Shown here: positions 49,784-59,327 of the stretch, piece after piece
Layout: every line of letters begins with the position of its first letter
How positions within the stretch are numbered: position 1 is the stretch's first letter
DNA from: Streptomyces sp. A3M-1-3
GTDB taxonomy: Bacteria > Actinomycetota > Actinomycetes > Streptomycetales > Streptomycetaceae
Direction of reading: 5' to 3'
Assembly: GCF_024213665.1 (NCBI RefSeq)
Contig: NZ_JANAVP010000006.1
Location: 1-60,459 of the forward strand
DNA length: 60,459 bases
Translations under genes and position numbers: made by a program
The notes under the pieces: generated by a model
Seen by the model: only the letters and a program-made list of their open reading frames with translations
What the model was told of the DNA's origin: nothing
Database searches by the model: none

Positions 49784-51735
49784 GCGTAGCTCCGCTGGGT
49801 GGGGTGGACGTACTCGAAGACCAGGTCTTCGCGGTGCAGGACGGGTGCGGCGCCGGTGCCGGTGAATTCCCACGCGGCCGCGTACGAGAAGGTCTCGTCC
49901 CGGCGCTCGGCCTCGCCGCCCGCCGTCTGCGATTCCTCCCGGAAGTGGCCGCCGCAGGACTCGGTGCGGTGCAGCGCGTCCAGGCACATCAGCTCGGCCA
50001 GTTCGAGGTAGTCGGCGATCCGGTTGGCCTTCTCCAGCGACTGGTTGAGCTGCTCGCCGGTGCCGGGCACCTTGATCCGGCGCCAGAACTCCTCGCGCAG
50101 GGCCGGGATCCGCTCCAGGGCCTTGCGCAGACCGGTGTCGGTGCGGGCCATGCCGCATTCGTCCCAGAGGAGTTCACCGAGTTCGCGGTGGAAGGAGTCG
50201 GGGGTGCGGTCGCCGTCGACGGAGAGGAGCAGGTTCAGCCGGTCCTCCGTCTCGGCCACCGCCTCCAGGGCCGCCGGGTGATCCGGCGGGACCTCGTCAT
50301 GCGGGTGCCGGGCGAGGTAGTCGTTGATGGTGGCCGGCAGGACGAAGTAGCCGTCGGCCAGGCCCTGCATCAGGGCGGAGGCGCCGAGCCGGTTCGCTCC
50401 GTGGTCGGAGAAGTTCGCCTCGCCGATGGCGAAGAGGCCGGGCACGGTGGTCTGGAGGTCGTAGTCGACCCACAGCCCGCCCATCGTGTAGTGGATCGCC
50501 GGGTAGATCCGCATGGGCACCTCGTACGGATTCTCGGCGGTGATCCGCTCGTACATCTCGAAGAGGTTGCCGTACTTCTCCTCGACCGCCGGCCGGCCCA
50601 GCCGGGCGATGGCGTCGGTGAAGTCGAGGTAGACCCCTTGCCCGCCGGGCCCGACTCCGCGTCCCTCGTCGCAGACGTTCTTGGCGGCGCGCGAGGCGAT
50701 GTCGCGCGGCACCAGGTTGCCGAAGGCCGGGTAGATCCGCTCGAGGTAGTAGTCGCGCTCGTCCTCGGGGATCAGGTGCGGCGGGCGGTCGTCGCCGCGC
50801 GCCTTGGGGACCCAGATCCGGCCGTCGTTGCGCAGGGACTCGCTCATCAGGGTCAGCTTGGACTGATGGTCGCCGGAGCGCGGGATGCAGGTGGGGTGGA
50901 TCTGGGTGAAGCAGGGGTTGGCGAAGTAGGCGCCGCGCCGGTGGGCGCGCCAGATCGCCGTCGCGTTGGAGTTCTTGGCGTTGGTGGAGAGGTAGAAGAC
51001 GTTGCCGTAGCCGCCGGTCGCGAGGACGACGGCATCGGCGAAGTGGGTGGAGATCTGCCCGCTGATGAGGTCGCGGGCGACGATTCCGCGGGCCCGCCCG
51101 TCGATCACGATCAGGTCGAGCATTTCGGTGCGCGGGTGCATGGTCACATGTCCGGCGGCGATCTCCTTCGACAGCGCCTGGTAGGCGCCGAGGAGGAGCT
51201 GCTGTCCGGTCTGGCCGCGGGCGTAGAAGGTGCGGGAGACCTGGACGCCGCCGAAGGAGCGGGTGTCGAGCAGGCCGCCGTACTCGCGGGCGAACGGCAC
51301 GCCCTGGGCCACGCACTGGTCGATGATCTCCACCGAGACCTGTGCGAGGCGGTGGACGTTGGACTCGCGGGCCCGGAAGTCGCCGCCCTTGACGGTGTCG
51401 TAGAAGAGCCGGCGTACCGAGTCGCCGTCGTTGCGGTAGTTCTTGGCGGCGTTGATGCCGCCCTGGGCGGCGATCGAGTGGGCGCGGCGGGGCGAGTCCT
51501 GGTAGCAGAACTGCACCACGTTGTAGCCCTGTTCGGCGAGCGTCGCGCCCGCCGCGCCGCCGGCCAGGCCGGTTCCGACGACGATCACGGTGTGCTTGCG
51601 GCGGTTGGCCGGATTGACGAGCCTGGCCTCGAAGCGGCGTCGGTCCCAGCGCTCCTCGACAGGGCCGGCCGGGGCCTTGGTGTCGGCGACCGGCTCGCCG
51701 GCGGTGTACGCGGTGTAATCGGTGTACGAGTTCAT
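49780..51735 (-). CDS. sdhA: Succinate dehydrogenase flavoprotein subunit
   Basis: Catalytic subunit (651 aa) oxidising succinate to fumarate. The FAD fold is [20 protein letters not shown] (about residues 48-67), the covalent-FAD His is in [19 protein letters not shown] (about 83-101), and the active site has [35 protein letters not shown] and [14 protein letters not shown]. Sequence style is that of the group with a single-chain diheme b558 anchor (SdhCAB/FrdCAB-type), as in other Streptomyces. One base separates it from sdhC. Confidence 0.96.
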   Translation of the reverse strand: MNSYTDYTAYTAGEPVADTKAPAGPVEERWDRRRFEARLVNPANRRKHTVIVVGTGLAGGAAGATLAEQGYNVVQFCYQDSPRRAHSIAAQGGINAAKNYRNDGDSVRRLFYDTVKGGDFRARESNVHRLAQVSVEIIDQCVAQGVPFAREYGGLLDTRSFGGVQVSRTFYARGQTGQQLLLGAYQALSKEIAAGHVTMHPRTEMLDLIVIDGRARGIVARDLISGQISTHFADAVVLATGGYGNVFYLSTNAKNSNATAIWRAHRRGAYFANPCFTQIHPTCIPRSGDHQSKLTLMSESLRNDGRIWVPKARGDDRPPHLIPEDERDYYLERIYPAFGNLVPRDIASRAAKNVCDEGRGVGPGGQGVYLDFTDAIARLGRPAVEEKYGNLFEMYERITAENPYEVPMRIYPAIHYTMGGLWVDYDLQTTVPGLFAIGEANFSDHGANRLGASALMQGLADGYFVLPATINDYLARHPHDEVPPDHPAALEAVAETEDRLNLLLSVDGDRTPDSFHRELGELLWDECGMARTDTGLRKALERIPALREEFWRRIKVPGTGEQLNQSLEKANRIADYLELAELMCLDALHRTESCGGHFREESQTAGGEAERRDETFSYAAAWEFTGTGAAPVLHREDLVFEYVHPTQRSYA

Positions 51736-51736
51736 G

Positions 51737-52480
51737 TCAGCCCACCCATCCGGTCATCACGGCGACCGGGACGCTCAGGAATCCGATGGTCAGCGCGGCG
51801 GAGAGAGCAGCCGCGGCGGTCTTCAGCGCCTTGTCGCGGCGGCCGTTGTTCGCGCCCAGCGTCTGCGCCGCACTCCAGAACCCGTGATGTACGTGCAGGC
51901 AGAGGGCCAGCACCGCCGCGATGTAGATCCCGCCGCCGTACCAGGTGGAGAAGGAGGCGACGACGTTCTCGTACGGCCGGCCGTGCTCGGCGTTCGGGTT
52001 CACGGTCAGCGTCGTCAGGTCGAGGATGTGCCAGACGATGAAGAGCGCCAGGATGACTCCGCCCCAGCGCATGGTGCGGGTGGCATAGCTTGCGCGCTGC
52101 CGCTTCCGCCGGTACGGCGTGGGCCGGGCGGCGAGGTCGCGGCGGCTGAGCTGGTACGCGGCGACCGCGTGCAGCACAACGGAAGCGACCAGCGCCACCC
52201 GGACGCTCCAGAGGAACCACTCGTCGTGCAGGAGCGGCGAGCCGATGGTCCGCAGCCAGGCCGCGTAGCCGTTGAAGTCCGCCGGCCCGAAAAAGATCTC
52301 GAGGTTGCCGAGCATGTGGGCGACGAGGTAGCCCAGCATCACCAGGCCGGTTACGGCCATGACCGTCTTCTTGCCGACGGTCGAGCGCCACAGCAGCCGG
52401 GCGAAGGACGGCCTGGCGGCGCCGGTGGCGGCCGGTGGCTGCGCCGGTTTCCGGGGGCGGGGGCGGGTCGCGAGTGCCAT
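51737..52480 (-). CDS. sdhC: Succinate dehydrogenase cytochrome b558 subunit
   Basis: Membrane anchor (247 aa) with five hydrophobic segments: [80 protein letters not shown] and [20 protein letters not shown]. His in the first four are candidate heme ligands for the diheme b558 family. First gene of the operon. ACGCTA on the plus strand at 52488-52493 reads TAGCGT toward sdhC, 7 bases before the ATG, so the transcript may be leaderless. Confidence 0.93.
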   Translation of the reverse strand: MALATRPRPRKPAQPPAATGAARPSFARLLWRSTVGKKTVMAVTGLVMLGYLVAHMLGNLEIFFGPADFNGYAAWLRTIGSPLLHDEWFLWSVRVALVASVVLHAVAAYQLSRRDLAARPTPYRRKRQRASYATRTMRWGGVILALFIVWHILDLTTLTVNPNAEHGRPYENVVASFSTWYGGGIYIAAVLALCLHVHHGFWSAAQTLGANNGRRDKALKTAAAALSAALTIGFLSVPVAVMTGWVG

Positions 52481-52539
52481 GGAAAGGACGCTAGGCCCGC
52501 AGGCGCCGAGAGGTCCAAGACATGATCCGGCTCATCTTC

Positions 52540-52556
52540 ATAGCGAGAGCCTATGA
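52540..52556. promoter_or_regulatory. LysR-type operator dyad in the sdhC-lysR intergenic region
   Basis: CATAG-CGAGAGC-CTATG is a perfect dyad with the T-N11-A core typical of LysR binding sites. It overlaps the likely -10 (TATGAT, 52553-52558) of the lysR gene itself, consistent with autoregulation, and is about 60 bp from the sdhC start. A second weaker dyad, ATGA-TCCGGC-TCAT, lies just to its left. Confidence 0.6.
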
Positions 52557-52563
52557 TCGCTGC

Positions 52564-53472
52564 ATGCAGTTCCAGCAGCTCCTCTACTTCGTGGCGGTCG
52601 CCGAGACCAGTCACTTCACCCGGGCCGCCGAGCGGGTCCATGTCGCGCAGCCGTCCCTCTCCCAGCAGATCAGGGCGCTGGAGCGGGAGTTGGGGGCCGA
52701 GCTGTTCAGCCGGGCGCGCGGCAATATCGCGCTGACCGAAGCCGGTGAAGCGCTGCTTCCGCTGGCCCGCCGGATCCTCGCCGACGCCGACAACGCGCGC
52801 CACGAGGTGCAGGAGCTGGCCCAGCTGCGCCGGGGGCGGGTCCGGCTCGGCGCGACCCCGAGTCTGTGCACGGGGCTGCTGCCGGACGCGCTGCGGGCCT
52901 TTCACACCCTGCATCCGGGGATCCGGCTGCTCATCGAGGAGGGCGGTTCACACGATCTCGTACGCCATCTCGCCCGCGGCGCGCTCGATCTGGCCCTGAT
53001 CGTGCTGCCGCTGCCTCCGTCGGCCCCGGCGCTGACCACGGTCGAGCTGCTCCAGGAGGATCTGGTGGTGGTCTCCTCGGCCGCCGCCCCGCGCCCCGGC
53101 CGGGGCGGCACGGTGGGTGTCGCGGATCTGCGGGACGAGCCGCTGGTCATGTTCCGGCACGGCTACGACCTGCGCGAGCTGACCGTCGCGGCCTGCCGGG
53201 CCGAGGGCTTCGAGCCGTCCTTCACGGTGGAGGGCGGCGAGATGGACGCCGTACTGGGATTCGTCCGGGCGGGCCTCGGCCTCGCCGTGGTGCCCAGCAT
53301 GGTCGCCGCGCGGGCCGGTCACGACCTCCGGGCGACGCCGCTGGCCCGGCCTGGACTACGGCGTACTATCGCGCTCGCCCACCGCACCGATGTCGCCCCG
53401 TCCCGCGCCGCCCGCGAACTGCAGCGCGTACTGCTCTCCCGTCACACGGCGTCCGCGAGCACCAGGGAGTGA
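52564..53472 (+). CDS. LysR-family transcriptional regulator
   Basis: A 302-residue regulator with the N-terminal winged HTH (FQQLLYFVAVAETSHFTRAA, then ERVHVAQPSLSQQIRALERE, about residues 3-42) and a periplasmic-binding-like effector domain (RLGATPSLCTGLLPDALRAF, FVRAGLGLAVVPSMVAARAG). ATG 52564 lies 5 bases after TATGAT and has no ribosome site, indicating a leaderless message. Divergent from sdhCAB across 83 bp with a shared dyad, so it probably regulates succinate dehydrogenase. Its end overlaps the convergent GGDEF-EAL gene by 31 bp. Confidence 0.9.
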   Translation: MQFQQLLYFVAVAETSHFTRAAERVHVAQPSLSQQIRALERELGAELFSRARGNIALTEAGEALLPLARRILADADNARHEVQELAQLRRGRVRLGATPSLCTGLLPDALRAFHTLHPGIRLLIEEGGSHDLVRHLARGALDLALIVLPLPPSAPALTTVELLQEDLVVVSSAAAPRPGRGGTVGVADLRDEPLVMFRHGYDLRELTVAACRAEGFEPSFTVEGGEMDAVLGFVRAGLGLAVVPSMVAARAGHDLRATPLARPGLRRTIALAHRTDVAPSRAARELQRVLLSRHTASASTRE

Positions 53473-55652
53473 ATCCGGTCGGGGGCGCCGGGCCTGGCGT
53501 AGTACCAGCCCTGGGCCGTGTCGCAGCCGAGCGCGCGCAGCTGCGCGGCCTGCACCCCGGTCTCCACGCCCTCGACCGTCACCGCCAGCTCCAGGCTGTG
53601 TGCGAGCGAGACGATGCCCTCGACGATCTTGAGGTCCACGGGGTCGGCGGGATGCTGCTGCATGCCCCGGGTGAAGGACCGGTCCAGCTTGAGGACGCTC
53701 ACCGGCAGCCGGCGCAGATTGGCCAGGTTGGAGTAGCCGGTGCCGAAGTCGTCGAGCGCGATGTCCACGCCCATCTCGGCGAGCTGGCGCAGCGGTTTGA
53801 GCAGATCGTCGTCCGCGCCGATCAGCGCGGACTCGGTGACCTCCAGGCAGAGCGCCCCCGGTTCCAGTCCGGCCCGCTCCAGCACCCGCACGGTGTCCGA
53901 GACGAGTCCGGGGTGGTGCAGCTGGGTGGGCGAGAGGTTTACGTTGATGCGCAGCGGCCCGCCGTCGGCATGCCGCTGCTGCCAGAACCTGGCCTGCCGT
54001 ACGGACTCCTCGAGCACCCAGCGGCCGAGCGGCACGATCAGTCCGGTGTGCTCGGCGAGCGGAATGAACCGGTCCGGCCCGAGCACGCCGTGCTGCGGGT
54101 GGCACCAGCGGACCAGCGCCTCGGCCCCGTGCACGCTCCCGTCGGAGAGGTGGACGAGCGGCTGGTACTCGATGAAGAACTCGCCGCGCTCCAGCGCGGT
54201 CGGCAGGGCGTTGGTGAGGCCGTGCCGGGTGATCGCGCGGGCGTCGGCCTCGGCGTCGGCGAGCTCGAAGCGGTTGCCGCCCGCCGACTTGGCGCGGTAC
54301 ATGGTGATGTCGGCGCTGCGCAGCACCTCCGCCGGTCCCCGCTCGCCCGCGGGTCCCTCGACGATGCCGATGCTTCCCCGGACGGTGATCTCCCGGCCGT
54401 CGAGCCGGATGGGTGCCGACAGCGCCCCCAGGATGCGGGCGGCGAGCTCGTCGACCTCGCGCTCGGTGTGCGGTCCGGTGGTCAGGGCCACGAACTCGTC
54501 ACCGCCGAGCCGCGCCACCATCTCGCGGGGCGCGGTCGCACAGCTCTGCAGCCGGTCCGCGACCTCGACCAGGAGCCGGTCGCCGGCCGAGTGGCCGAGG
54601 CTGTCGTTGACGGCCTTGAAGCCGTCGAGGTCGAGGTAGCAGAGGCCGAAGCGCATACCGTCGCCGGCCGAGAGCGCCTTCTCCAGCCGCTCGAAGAACA
54701 GCGTCCGGTTGGGCAGCCCGGTGAGCGCGTCGTGGGTGGCCTCGTAGCGCAGCCGCAGGTTGAGCAGCCGCCGCTCGGTGGTGTCCTCCATGAGCGCCAG
54801 CTGGTACTGCGGACGGCCCTCGGCGTCGCGCAGCAGCGAGACGGTGAGGTTGGTCCACAGCACGGTGCCGTCGCCCCGGTAGTACGGCTTCTCGACCCGG
54901 AAGTGGTCCCGTTCGCCGCGCACCAGTTCGGCGTACATCTTCCATACGTGGGGCGCGTCTTCGGGGTGGCCCCAGTCGCTCACGTTCCTGCTGCGGACGG
55001 CCGCGTCGAGCCCGCCGAACATCTGCATCAGCGTGTCGTTGACCTCCAGGACGTTGCCGTCGAGGTCCGCGATGCCTATGCCGATCGCCGCGCCCTCGAA
55101 CACCGCGCGGAAGCGCTCCTCGCTGGCGTGCAGCGCGTGCTGGGCGTCGCTGCGCGCGGCCATCGCGGAGCGGGCGATGGCCTCCTGCTCGGTGAGGGTG
55201 CGCTCGCGCAGGGCGCGCGCGAAGCCGGCGGCGAGCGCGTGCTGGAGGCGTGCGCAGCGGGCCCGGCACTCGTCGGGGGCGAGTTCGCCGCCGGAGCCGG
55301 ATCCGCCCGAGCCGCTGTCGCCGCTGTCGCCGCCGCAGTACAGCACGAGGTAGGCGTCGACGACGCCGAGCGTCCTGCTGAGGGCGTCGGGGTCGGTGCA
55401 GTGCATGCCGACCAGCTCGGTCCCCACCTCCTGGGCGCGGGCGGGGTCGAACGGCCGCGCGTGCAGCGCCTCGCTCAGCGTGCGGGCCAGGGGCAGCAGC
55501 CGCTGTTCGAATTCGGGTCGGGTCAGCGACGTGGCGGTGGACGGGAAGATCGCCCGGCTCCAGATGGTCGCGAACCGTCTGAGTCTGCCCTCGGGGCCGT
55601 CCGGTTCCGCGGCGGCACCCGCTGCCCCCGCCGCCTCCGCTGGCGTGCTCAC
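53442..55652 (-). CDS. PAS-GGDEF-EAL c-di-GMP turnover protein (736 aa)
   Basis: Cytoplasmic signalling protein with an uncharacterised N-terminal helical region (about 1-170, with a Gly/Ser/Asp linker near 105-120), a PAS domain (ERFRAVFEGAAIGIGIADLD), a GGDEF diguanylate cyclase domain with intact active loop (VARLGGDEFVAL, about residue 380), and an EAL phosphodiesterase domain with AEALVRW, VNLSPTQL and ALDDFGTGYSNL intact. Both active sites are preserved, so it may switch between making and degrading c-di-GMP, which controls development in Streptomyces; the architecture resembles RmdA-type proteins. The GTG at 55652 overlaps the upstream methyltransferase stop (GTGA). Confidence 0.9.
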   Translation of the reverse strand: MSTPAEAAGAAGAAAEPDGPEGRLRRFATIWSRAIFPSTATSLTRPEFEQRLLPLARTLSEALHARPFDPARAQEVGTELVGMHCTDPDALSRTLGVVDAYLVLYCGGDSGDSGSGGSGSGGELAPDECRARCARLQHALAAGFARALRERTLTEQEAIARSAMAARSDAQHALHASEERFRAVFEGAAIGIGIADLDGNVLEVNDTLMQMFGGLDAAVRSRNVSDWGHPEDAPHVWKMYAELVRGERDHFRVEKPYYRGDGTVLWTNLTVSLLRDAEGRPQYQLALMEDTTERRLLNLRLRYEATHDALTGLPNRTLFFERLEKALSAGDGMRFGLCYLDLDGFKAVNDSLGHSAGDRLLVEVADRLQSCATAPREMVARLGGDEFVALTTGPHTEREVDELAARILGALSAPIRLDGREITVRGSIGIVEGPAGERGPAEVLRSADITMYRAKSAGGNRFELADAEADARAITRHGLTNALPTALERGEFFIEYQPLVHLSDGSVHGAEALVRWCHPQHGVLGPDRFIPLAEHTGLIVPLGRWVLEESVRQARFWQQRHADGGPLRINVNLSPTQLHHPGLVSDTVRVLERAGLEPGALCLEVTESALIGADDDLLKPLRQLAEMGVDIALDDFGTGYSNLANLRRLPVSVLKLDRSFTRGMQQHPADPVDLKIVEGIVSLAHSLELAVTVEGVETGVQAAQLRALGCDTAQGWYYARPGAPDRIHSLVLADAV

Positions 55653-56461
55653 GCCTTGCGTCCCACCCCTGCGAAGCCGGAGAAGGCGTACGGGTCCTCC
55701 TGCACGGCGGGGGCGTCGGGCCGCCACAACGGCATGGAGACCAGGCCGGGCTCGAGCATCTCGAACCCCTCGAAAAATCCGGCGATCTCCTCGCGCGAAC
55801 GCATGATCAGCGGATTGCGGATGTTCTTGTACACACTCACCGCCCCGCCGGCCGTCTCCTCGGGCACCGGGATGCCCTCGAAGGAGGCGTGGGTGAGGAT
55901 GAGCAGGCTGCCGGGCGCGAGTGCCTCCCGTAGCTCTGCGACGGCGGCGCGCGGGTCGTCGGCGTCCTCGATGAAGTGCAGTACGGCGACGAGCAGCAGG
56001 GCCACCGGCCGGTCCAGGTCGAGGAGTCCGGTGACCTGGGGGCTGTTCAGGATCTCCTGGGGCTTGCGCAGATCGGCGGCCGCGATGTCCGCCCGCTCGT
56101 TGCCCTCCAGCACGGCCCGGCTGTGCGCGACGGCGACCGGGTCGTGGTCGACGTACACCACGCGGGACTCGTCGCTGGCCGCCTGCGCGACCTCGTGGAC
56201 GTTGCCGAAGGTGGGGATGCCGGAGCCGATGTCCAGGAACTGGGTGACGCCCTCGTCCAGGGCGAAGCGCACGGCGCGGCGCATGAACGCCCGGTTGGCC
56301 TGCATGATCTTGGGAAGGCCCGGAATGAACTCCATGGCCTTGCGGGCGGCCTCGCGGTCCACCTCGAAGTTGTGCGAGCCGCCCAGGTAGTAGTCGTAGA
56401 TGCGGGACACGCTCGGAACCGATATGTCGATACCGGGCGGGGCCCAGGCGGGACGCTCCAT
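55649..56461 (-). CDS. SAM-dependent methyltransferase, DUF574 type
   Basis: A 270-residue member of the actinobacterial DUF574 S-adenosylmethionine methyltransferase family: VPSVSRIYDYYLGGSHNFEV (about residues 16-35), QFLDIGSGIPTFGNVHEVAQ (SAM loop, about 74-93) and VVYVDHDPVAVAHSRAVLEG. Substrates of these expanded families are unknown. ATG 56461 has GGAG at the right distance; the TTG four codons upstream does not. It is coupled to the GGDEF-EAL gene by GTGA. Confidence 0.88.
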   Translation of the reverse strand: MERPAWAPPGIDISVPSVSRIYDYYLGGSHNFEVDREAARKAMEFIPGLPKIMQANRAFMRRAVRFALDEGVTQFLDIGSGIPTFGNVHEVAQAASDESRVVYVDHDPVAVAHSRAVLEGNERADIAAADLRKPQEILNSPQVTGLLDLDRPVALLLVAVLHFIEDADDPRAAVAELREALAPGSLLILTHASFEGIPVPEETAGGAVSVYKNIRNPLIMRSREEIAGFFEGFEMLEPGLVSMPLWRPDAPAVQEDPYAFSGFAGVGRKA

Positions 56462-56592
56462 CAATGTCTCCAAGGCGTTTGCGAGCGGTTGTCCGAGCCG
56501 AGGCTACTGATCGTTCGCCAACAGAGCGAGCCAAAACGGAAATTGGCGGTCCGTTCTTGGTCACACGCCAACGGCACGTGCACATAATCGAA

Positions 56593-56629
56593 CGGCCCGC
56601 CACACCCGAGGAATCGGGGTGGCGGGCCG
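56593..56629 (-). terminator. Intrinsic-type terminator after the lipoprotein gene
   Basis: CGGCCCGCCAC and GTGGCGGGCCG form a long GC stem closed over an inner CCGA/TCGG pair and a small loop, 47-83 bp downstream of the lipoprotein stop. No U tract. It also separates the lipoprotein and methyltransferase transcription units. Confidence 0.65.
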
Positions 56630-56675
56630 CCCGGCCGGTGCGCACGCGGCGTGGGGACACCGCATCCATGTCGCT

Positions 56676-57698
56676 CTACTTGGGCGCTCCGACCAGCTTC
56701 CCGTTGGGCGACACGGCGTACCAGGTGCCGCCGACGCCCTGCCCATTGGTGTCACCGGGCTTGGCGTCGCCGGAGAAGGTGTAGATCGGCCAGCAGTCGA
56801 TGGTCTGCTGCTTGATGCCGTCGGGACGGTCGAAGGTGACGAAGCCCTTCTTCAGGATGGCCGCGTCGATGCTGTTCTTCTCGACCGGCTCGACGACCGG
56901 CCACTTCTCGAGGCAGGCGCCGGTGCACGCGGTCTTCATCGGCCACGCGGAGTCCTTCTTGAACCGGTACACCGTCATGCCGTTCGCGTCGACGATGATG
57001 TCGCCGAGCTTGGGGTCCTTGCGGACCGAGAGGCCGGCCTCCTGCGCCGCGTCGCCGCCGGCTTCCTCGCCGCCCTCGCCGGCCTCGTAGTCGCCGCCGC
57101 CACCGCCCGCGCCCGGTGCCGCCTTCTTGCCGTCGGGGGCGGACGCGAACCAGGTGCCTCCCACACCCTGCCCGTTGGCGTCACCGGGCTTGGTGTCCTT
57201 GGCGTACCGGTACATCGGCCAGCCGTCGATGGTCAGCTGCCTGCTGCCGTCGGCCCGGGTGACTTCGCCGAGGAGCGTGGCGTCGGTGCCGGGGGCGGCC
57301 TTCGCGTCGCCCGCCGCGACCACGGGCCACGTCTTCGCACAGTCGCCCTCGCAATTCGACTTGGGCGGGTTGGCCGTGTCCTTGTCGAAGCGGTAGAGCG
57401 TGAAGCCGGCGCTGTCCGTGACCACCTTGCCCAGCTTCTTGCTGTCCCAGACTGCGAGCTGCCCCGCCGCCTTCGGCTTGGCGGCGGCGCCGGTGTCCGC
57501 GCCGTAGCCGCCGTCGGAGCCGTATCCGTTCTCCGCGGGCTGCTGCGCCGGGTTGGCGGCTCCCACGTTCTGGCCGTTGGGGGACTGCGTGCCGTTCTCC
57601 TGACCGCACGCCACGGTCAGCGCCATCACAGCCATTGCCGTCACCGCGAGCGAGGCGCTCCGCCGGGCCCGGGAGGCACTCCCAAAATGATGCGGCAT
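56676..57698 (-). CDS. Secreted lipoprotein with four Yx[FWY]xxD motifs
   Basis: A 340-residue exported protein. The signal peptide is SLAVTAMAVMALTVACG with a lipobox-like LTVAC, so it is probably lipidated. The mature part has two modules of the Lipoprotein_15/COG4315 type, each with two Yx[FWY]xxD motifs: YRFDKD, YRYAKD, YRFKKD and YTFSGD. Each module also has a CxGxC pair (NCEGDCAKTWPVV, ACTGACLEKWPVV) and a GQGVGGTWxAxxPDGK ending. The modules are joined by a Gly/Glu linker. Function of the family is unknown; extracellular ligand or metal binding has been suggested. Divergent from the proline-rich protein gene. Confidence 0.87.
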   Translation of the reverse strand: MPHHFGSASRARRSASLAVTAMAVMALTVACGQENGTQSPNGQNVGAANPAQQPAENGYGSDGGYGADTGAAAKPKAAGQLAVWDSKKLGKVVTDSAGFTLYRFDKDTANPPKSNCEGDCAKTWPVVAAGDAKAAPGTDATLLGEVTRADGSRQLTIDGWPMYRYAKDTKPGDANGQGVGGTWFASAPDGKKAAPGAGGGGGDYEAGEGGEEAGGDAAQEAGLSVRKDPKLGDIIVDANGMTVYRFKKDSAWPMKTACTGACLEKWPVVEPVEKNSIDAAILKKGFVTFDRPDGIKQQTIDCWPIYTFSGDAKPGDTNGQGVGGTWYAVSPNGKLVGAPK

Positions 57699-57902
57699 GT
57701 CAACTCCTGCTGATCGCGTATCGGTTCGGCGCGTCTTGCGCCGTACTTGGCCCTAGGTACGCGTGGCAGCGGTCCGTGTGTTCAACGAGTTCCAAGAAAA
57801 CTTTTCGCCAGTTGCCGAAGCATCCCCAAACGCAAAGCGGAAGAACTCCCACCATCAGGCGAATCGGGTACGGCTCCGGCGTGCCGAGCATCTCGCCCGA
57901 TC

Positions 57903-58364
57903 ATGCTCCCCGTCGTGTACCGACCCTTTGCCAGACGGCTGTTGACGGTTTCCGCCCTCGTGTGGGCAGTGGTCGCAGCCACCCCCGCGGTGGCGGACAA
58001 CTGCTCCCACGCCTCGATCTCGCTGACCGGCGAGGCCCCGCCCGGCGATGCGGTGGCCGTCGCGGGCAACTGCACCGCCGGACCCACCCGCCGACCGCCT
58101 CCTCCCCCTCCTCCGCCGGCTCCGCCTCCCCCACCGCCCCCGGTACGGGAGCCCCCGCCGCCTCCGCCCCCGCCGCCTCCGCCGCCTCCCACCCCGTCGC
58201 CGACCCCGTCGGTGCGGCCCACACCGTCGCCCACTGCGGTCGCCCGGCCCGCGTACCGCAAACCGGCCCGCAAGGTGCCGCGGAGCGGGCCGTCCCTGGT
58301 GTCGCTCACCTTGCTTGTAACAGCGCCCGCGGTCCTCGCCGTGGCCGCGCTCCGCCCCCGCTAG
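57903..58364 (+). CDS. Secreted proline-rich protein with C-terminal membrane anchor
   Basis: A 153-residue protein: signal peptide (FARRLLTVSALVWAVVAATP, cleavage near AVA-DNC), a short domain with two Cys (DNCSHASISL and VAGNCTAG), a polyproline tract (about residues 63-98) and Pro/Ser/Thr linker, then a C-terminal helix (SLVSLTLLVTAPAVLAVAAL) with a basic tail. The domain design (small Cys domain on a stiff proline stalk held in the membrane) suggests a cell-surface display role. Start ATG 57903 is the first suitable one. It is 14 bp upstream of the DUF4239-like gene, same strand. Confidence 0.65.
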   Translation: MLPVVYRPFARRLLTVSALVWAVVAATPAVADNCSHASISLTGEAPPGDAVAVAGNCTAGPTRRPPPPPPPPAPPPPPPPVREPPPPPPPPPPPPPTPSPTPSVRPTPSPTAVARPAYRKPARKVPRSGPSLVSLTLLVTAPAVLAVAALRPR

Positions 58365-58378
58365 TCCGGAGGTTCCCC

Positions 58379-59143
58379 TTGTCGGAATGGATTGTTCTGT
58401 CCATTGCGATGGCCGCCGCCTGCGCGGTCGTCCTCACCATCGCCCTTATCAACAACCGCCTGGTCAGCGAGGACGACGACCCGTCCGAAACGCCGGACGT
58501 CATCGAGTACATGACGATGATGATCGGCGTGGTCTACGCGATCGTCCTGGGTCTGGCCATCGCGGGCGTCTGGGAGGCCCGGAGCGCCGCACAGGAGTAC
58601 GTACGCCAGGAGGCACAGGCCCTGCACGAGGTCAGCGCCCGCTCCGAGGTCTACCCGCCCGCGGTCCGCGCCCGTATCCGGGCGGACGTCGACACCTATG
58701 TCAGCCATGTCGTGCACACCGAGTGGAAGGTGATGGCGGATGAGGGCCGGCTGACCGGCCGGGGCACCGAGCTGCTCCAGCAGGTCCGCCGCGATGTCAC
58801 CGACTACGAGCCGAAGACCGACCACGAGAGCCAGGCATACCAGCCCCTGGTCGACCAGGTCGCGGCCGCCGATGATGCCCGGGGAGCCCGCGGCCAGAGT
58901 GCCGGGGCGACGATGCCTGGCGTGGTCTGGTTCGGGCTGATCACCGGTGCACTGGTCACGGTCGGTCTGATCTTCACCCTGCAGATCCGCAGGTCGTTCC
59001 GGGAACTGCTGCTGGCCGGCCTGTTCAGTGCGCTGATCGCGTTCCTGCTCTTCCTGATCTGGGACTTCGACGCCCCGTTCGGCCGGGGCATCTCGGCGAC
59101 GGCCGGCCCCTTCACCGACCTGTTCCCATACCTCCGGGATTAG
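58379..59143 (+). CDS. DUF4239-like membrane protein (254 aa)
   Basis: Integral membrane protein with four helices: WIVLSIAMAAACAVVLTIAL, YMTMMIGVVYAIVLGLAIAG, VVWFGLITGALVTVGLIFTL and LLLAGLFSALIAFLLFLIWD. Between the second and third is a roughly 110-residue soluble helical domain (EARSAAQEYVRQEAQALHEV). This 2+2 arrangement matches DUF4239 (bestrophin-like) proteins, whose function is not established. The TTG at 58379 is favoured by GGAGG six bases upstream. Probably co-transcribed with the proline-rich protein. Confidence 0.8.
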   Translation: MSEWIVLSIAMAAACAVVLTIALINNRLVSEDDDPSETPDVIEYMTMMIGVVYAIVLGLAIAGVWEARSAAQEYVRQEAQALHEVSARSEVYPPAVRARIRADVDTYVSHVVHTEWKVMADEGRLTGRGTELLQQVRRDVTDYEPKTDHESQAYQPLVDQVAAADDARGARGQSAGATMPGVVWFGLITGALVTVGLIFTLQIRRSFRELLLAGLFSALIAFLLFLIWDFDAPFGRGISATAGPFTDLFPYLRD

Positions 59144-59327
59144 TCCTTGTCCAGGCGGTGTGTCCGTCGGTAGCCCCGTCCCCTGACCGGCGGACGCCCG
59201 TGCCCCATTCGCGCGACCCCGATCGCGGGTGAGCGGGCGCACACCTAGCGTTTTGGGCATCGAGGTGCATGACAGCCATTTGCGGAAAAAGGTTCCGCAG
59301 CTGCCCCTCGGGGACCCGGAGGATTAC

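Noticed and set aside
49804..52041. A 745-codon plus-strand frame opposite sdhA
   Set aside because: Antisense shadow of a clear succinate dehydrogenase gene.
52866..56390. A 1,174-codon plus-strand frame opposite the GGDEF-EAL gene
   Set aside because: Antisense shadow caused by high GC; low-complexity His/Arg/Gly sequence with no domain, while the minus strand has intact GGDEF and EAL motifs.
53442..56669. A 1,075-codon minus-strand frame covering the GGDEF-EAL gene and beyond
   Set aside because: The portion above 55652 is the methyltransferase gene read out of frame; the coupled GTG at 55652 is the better start.
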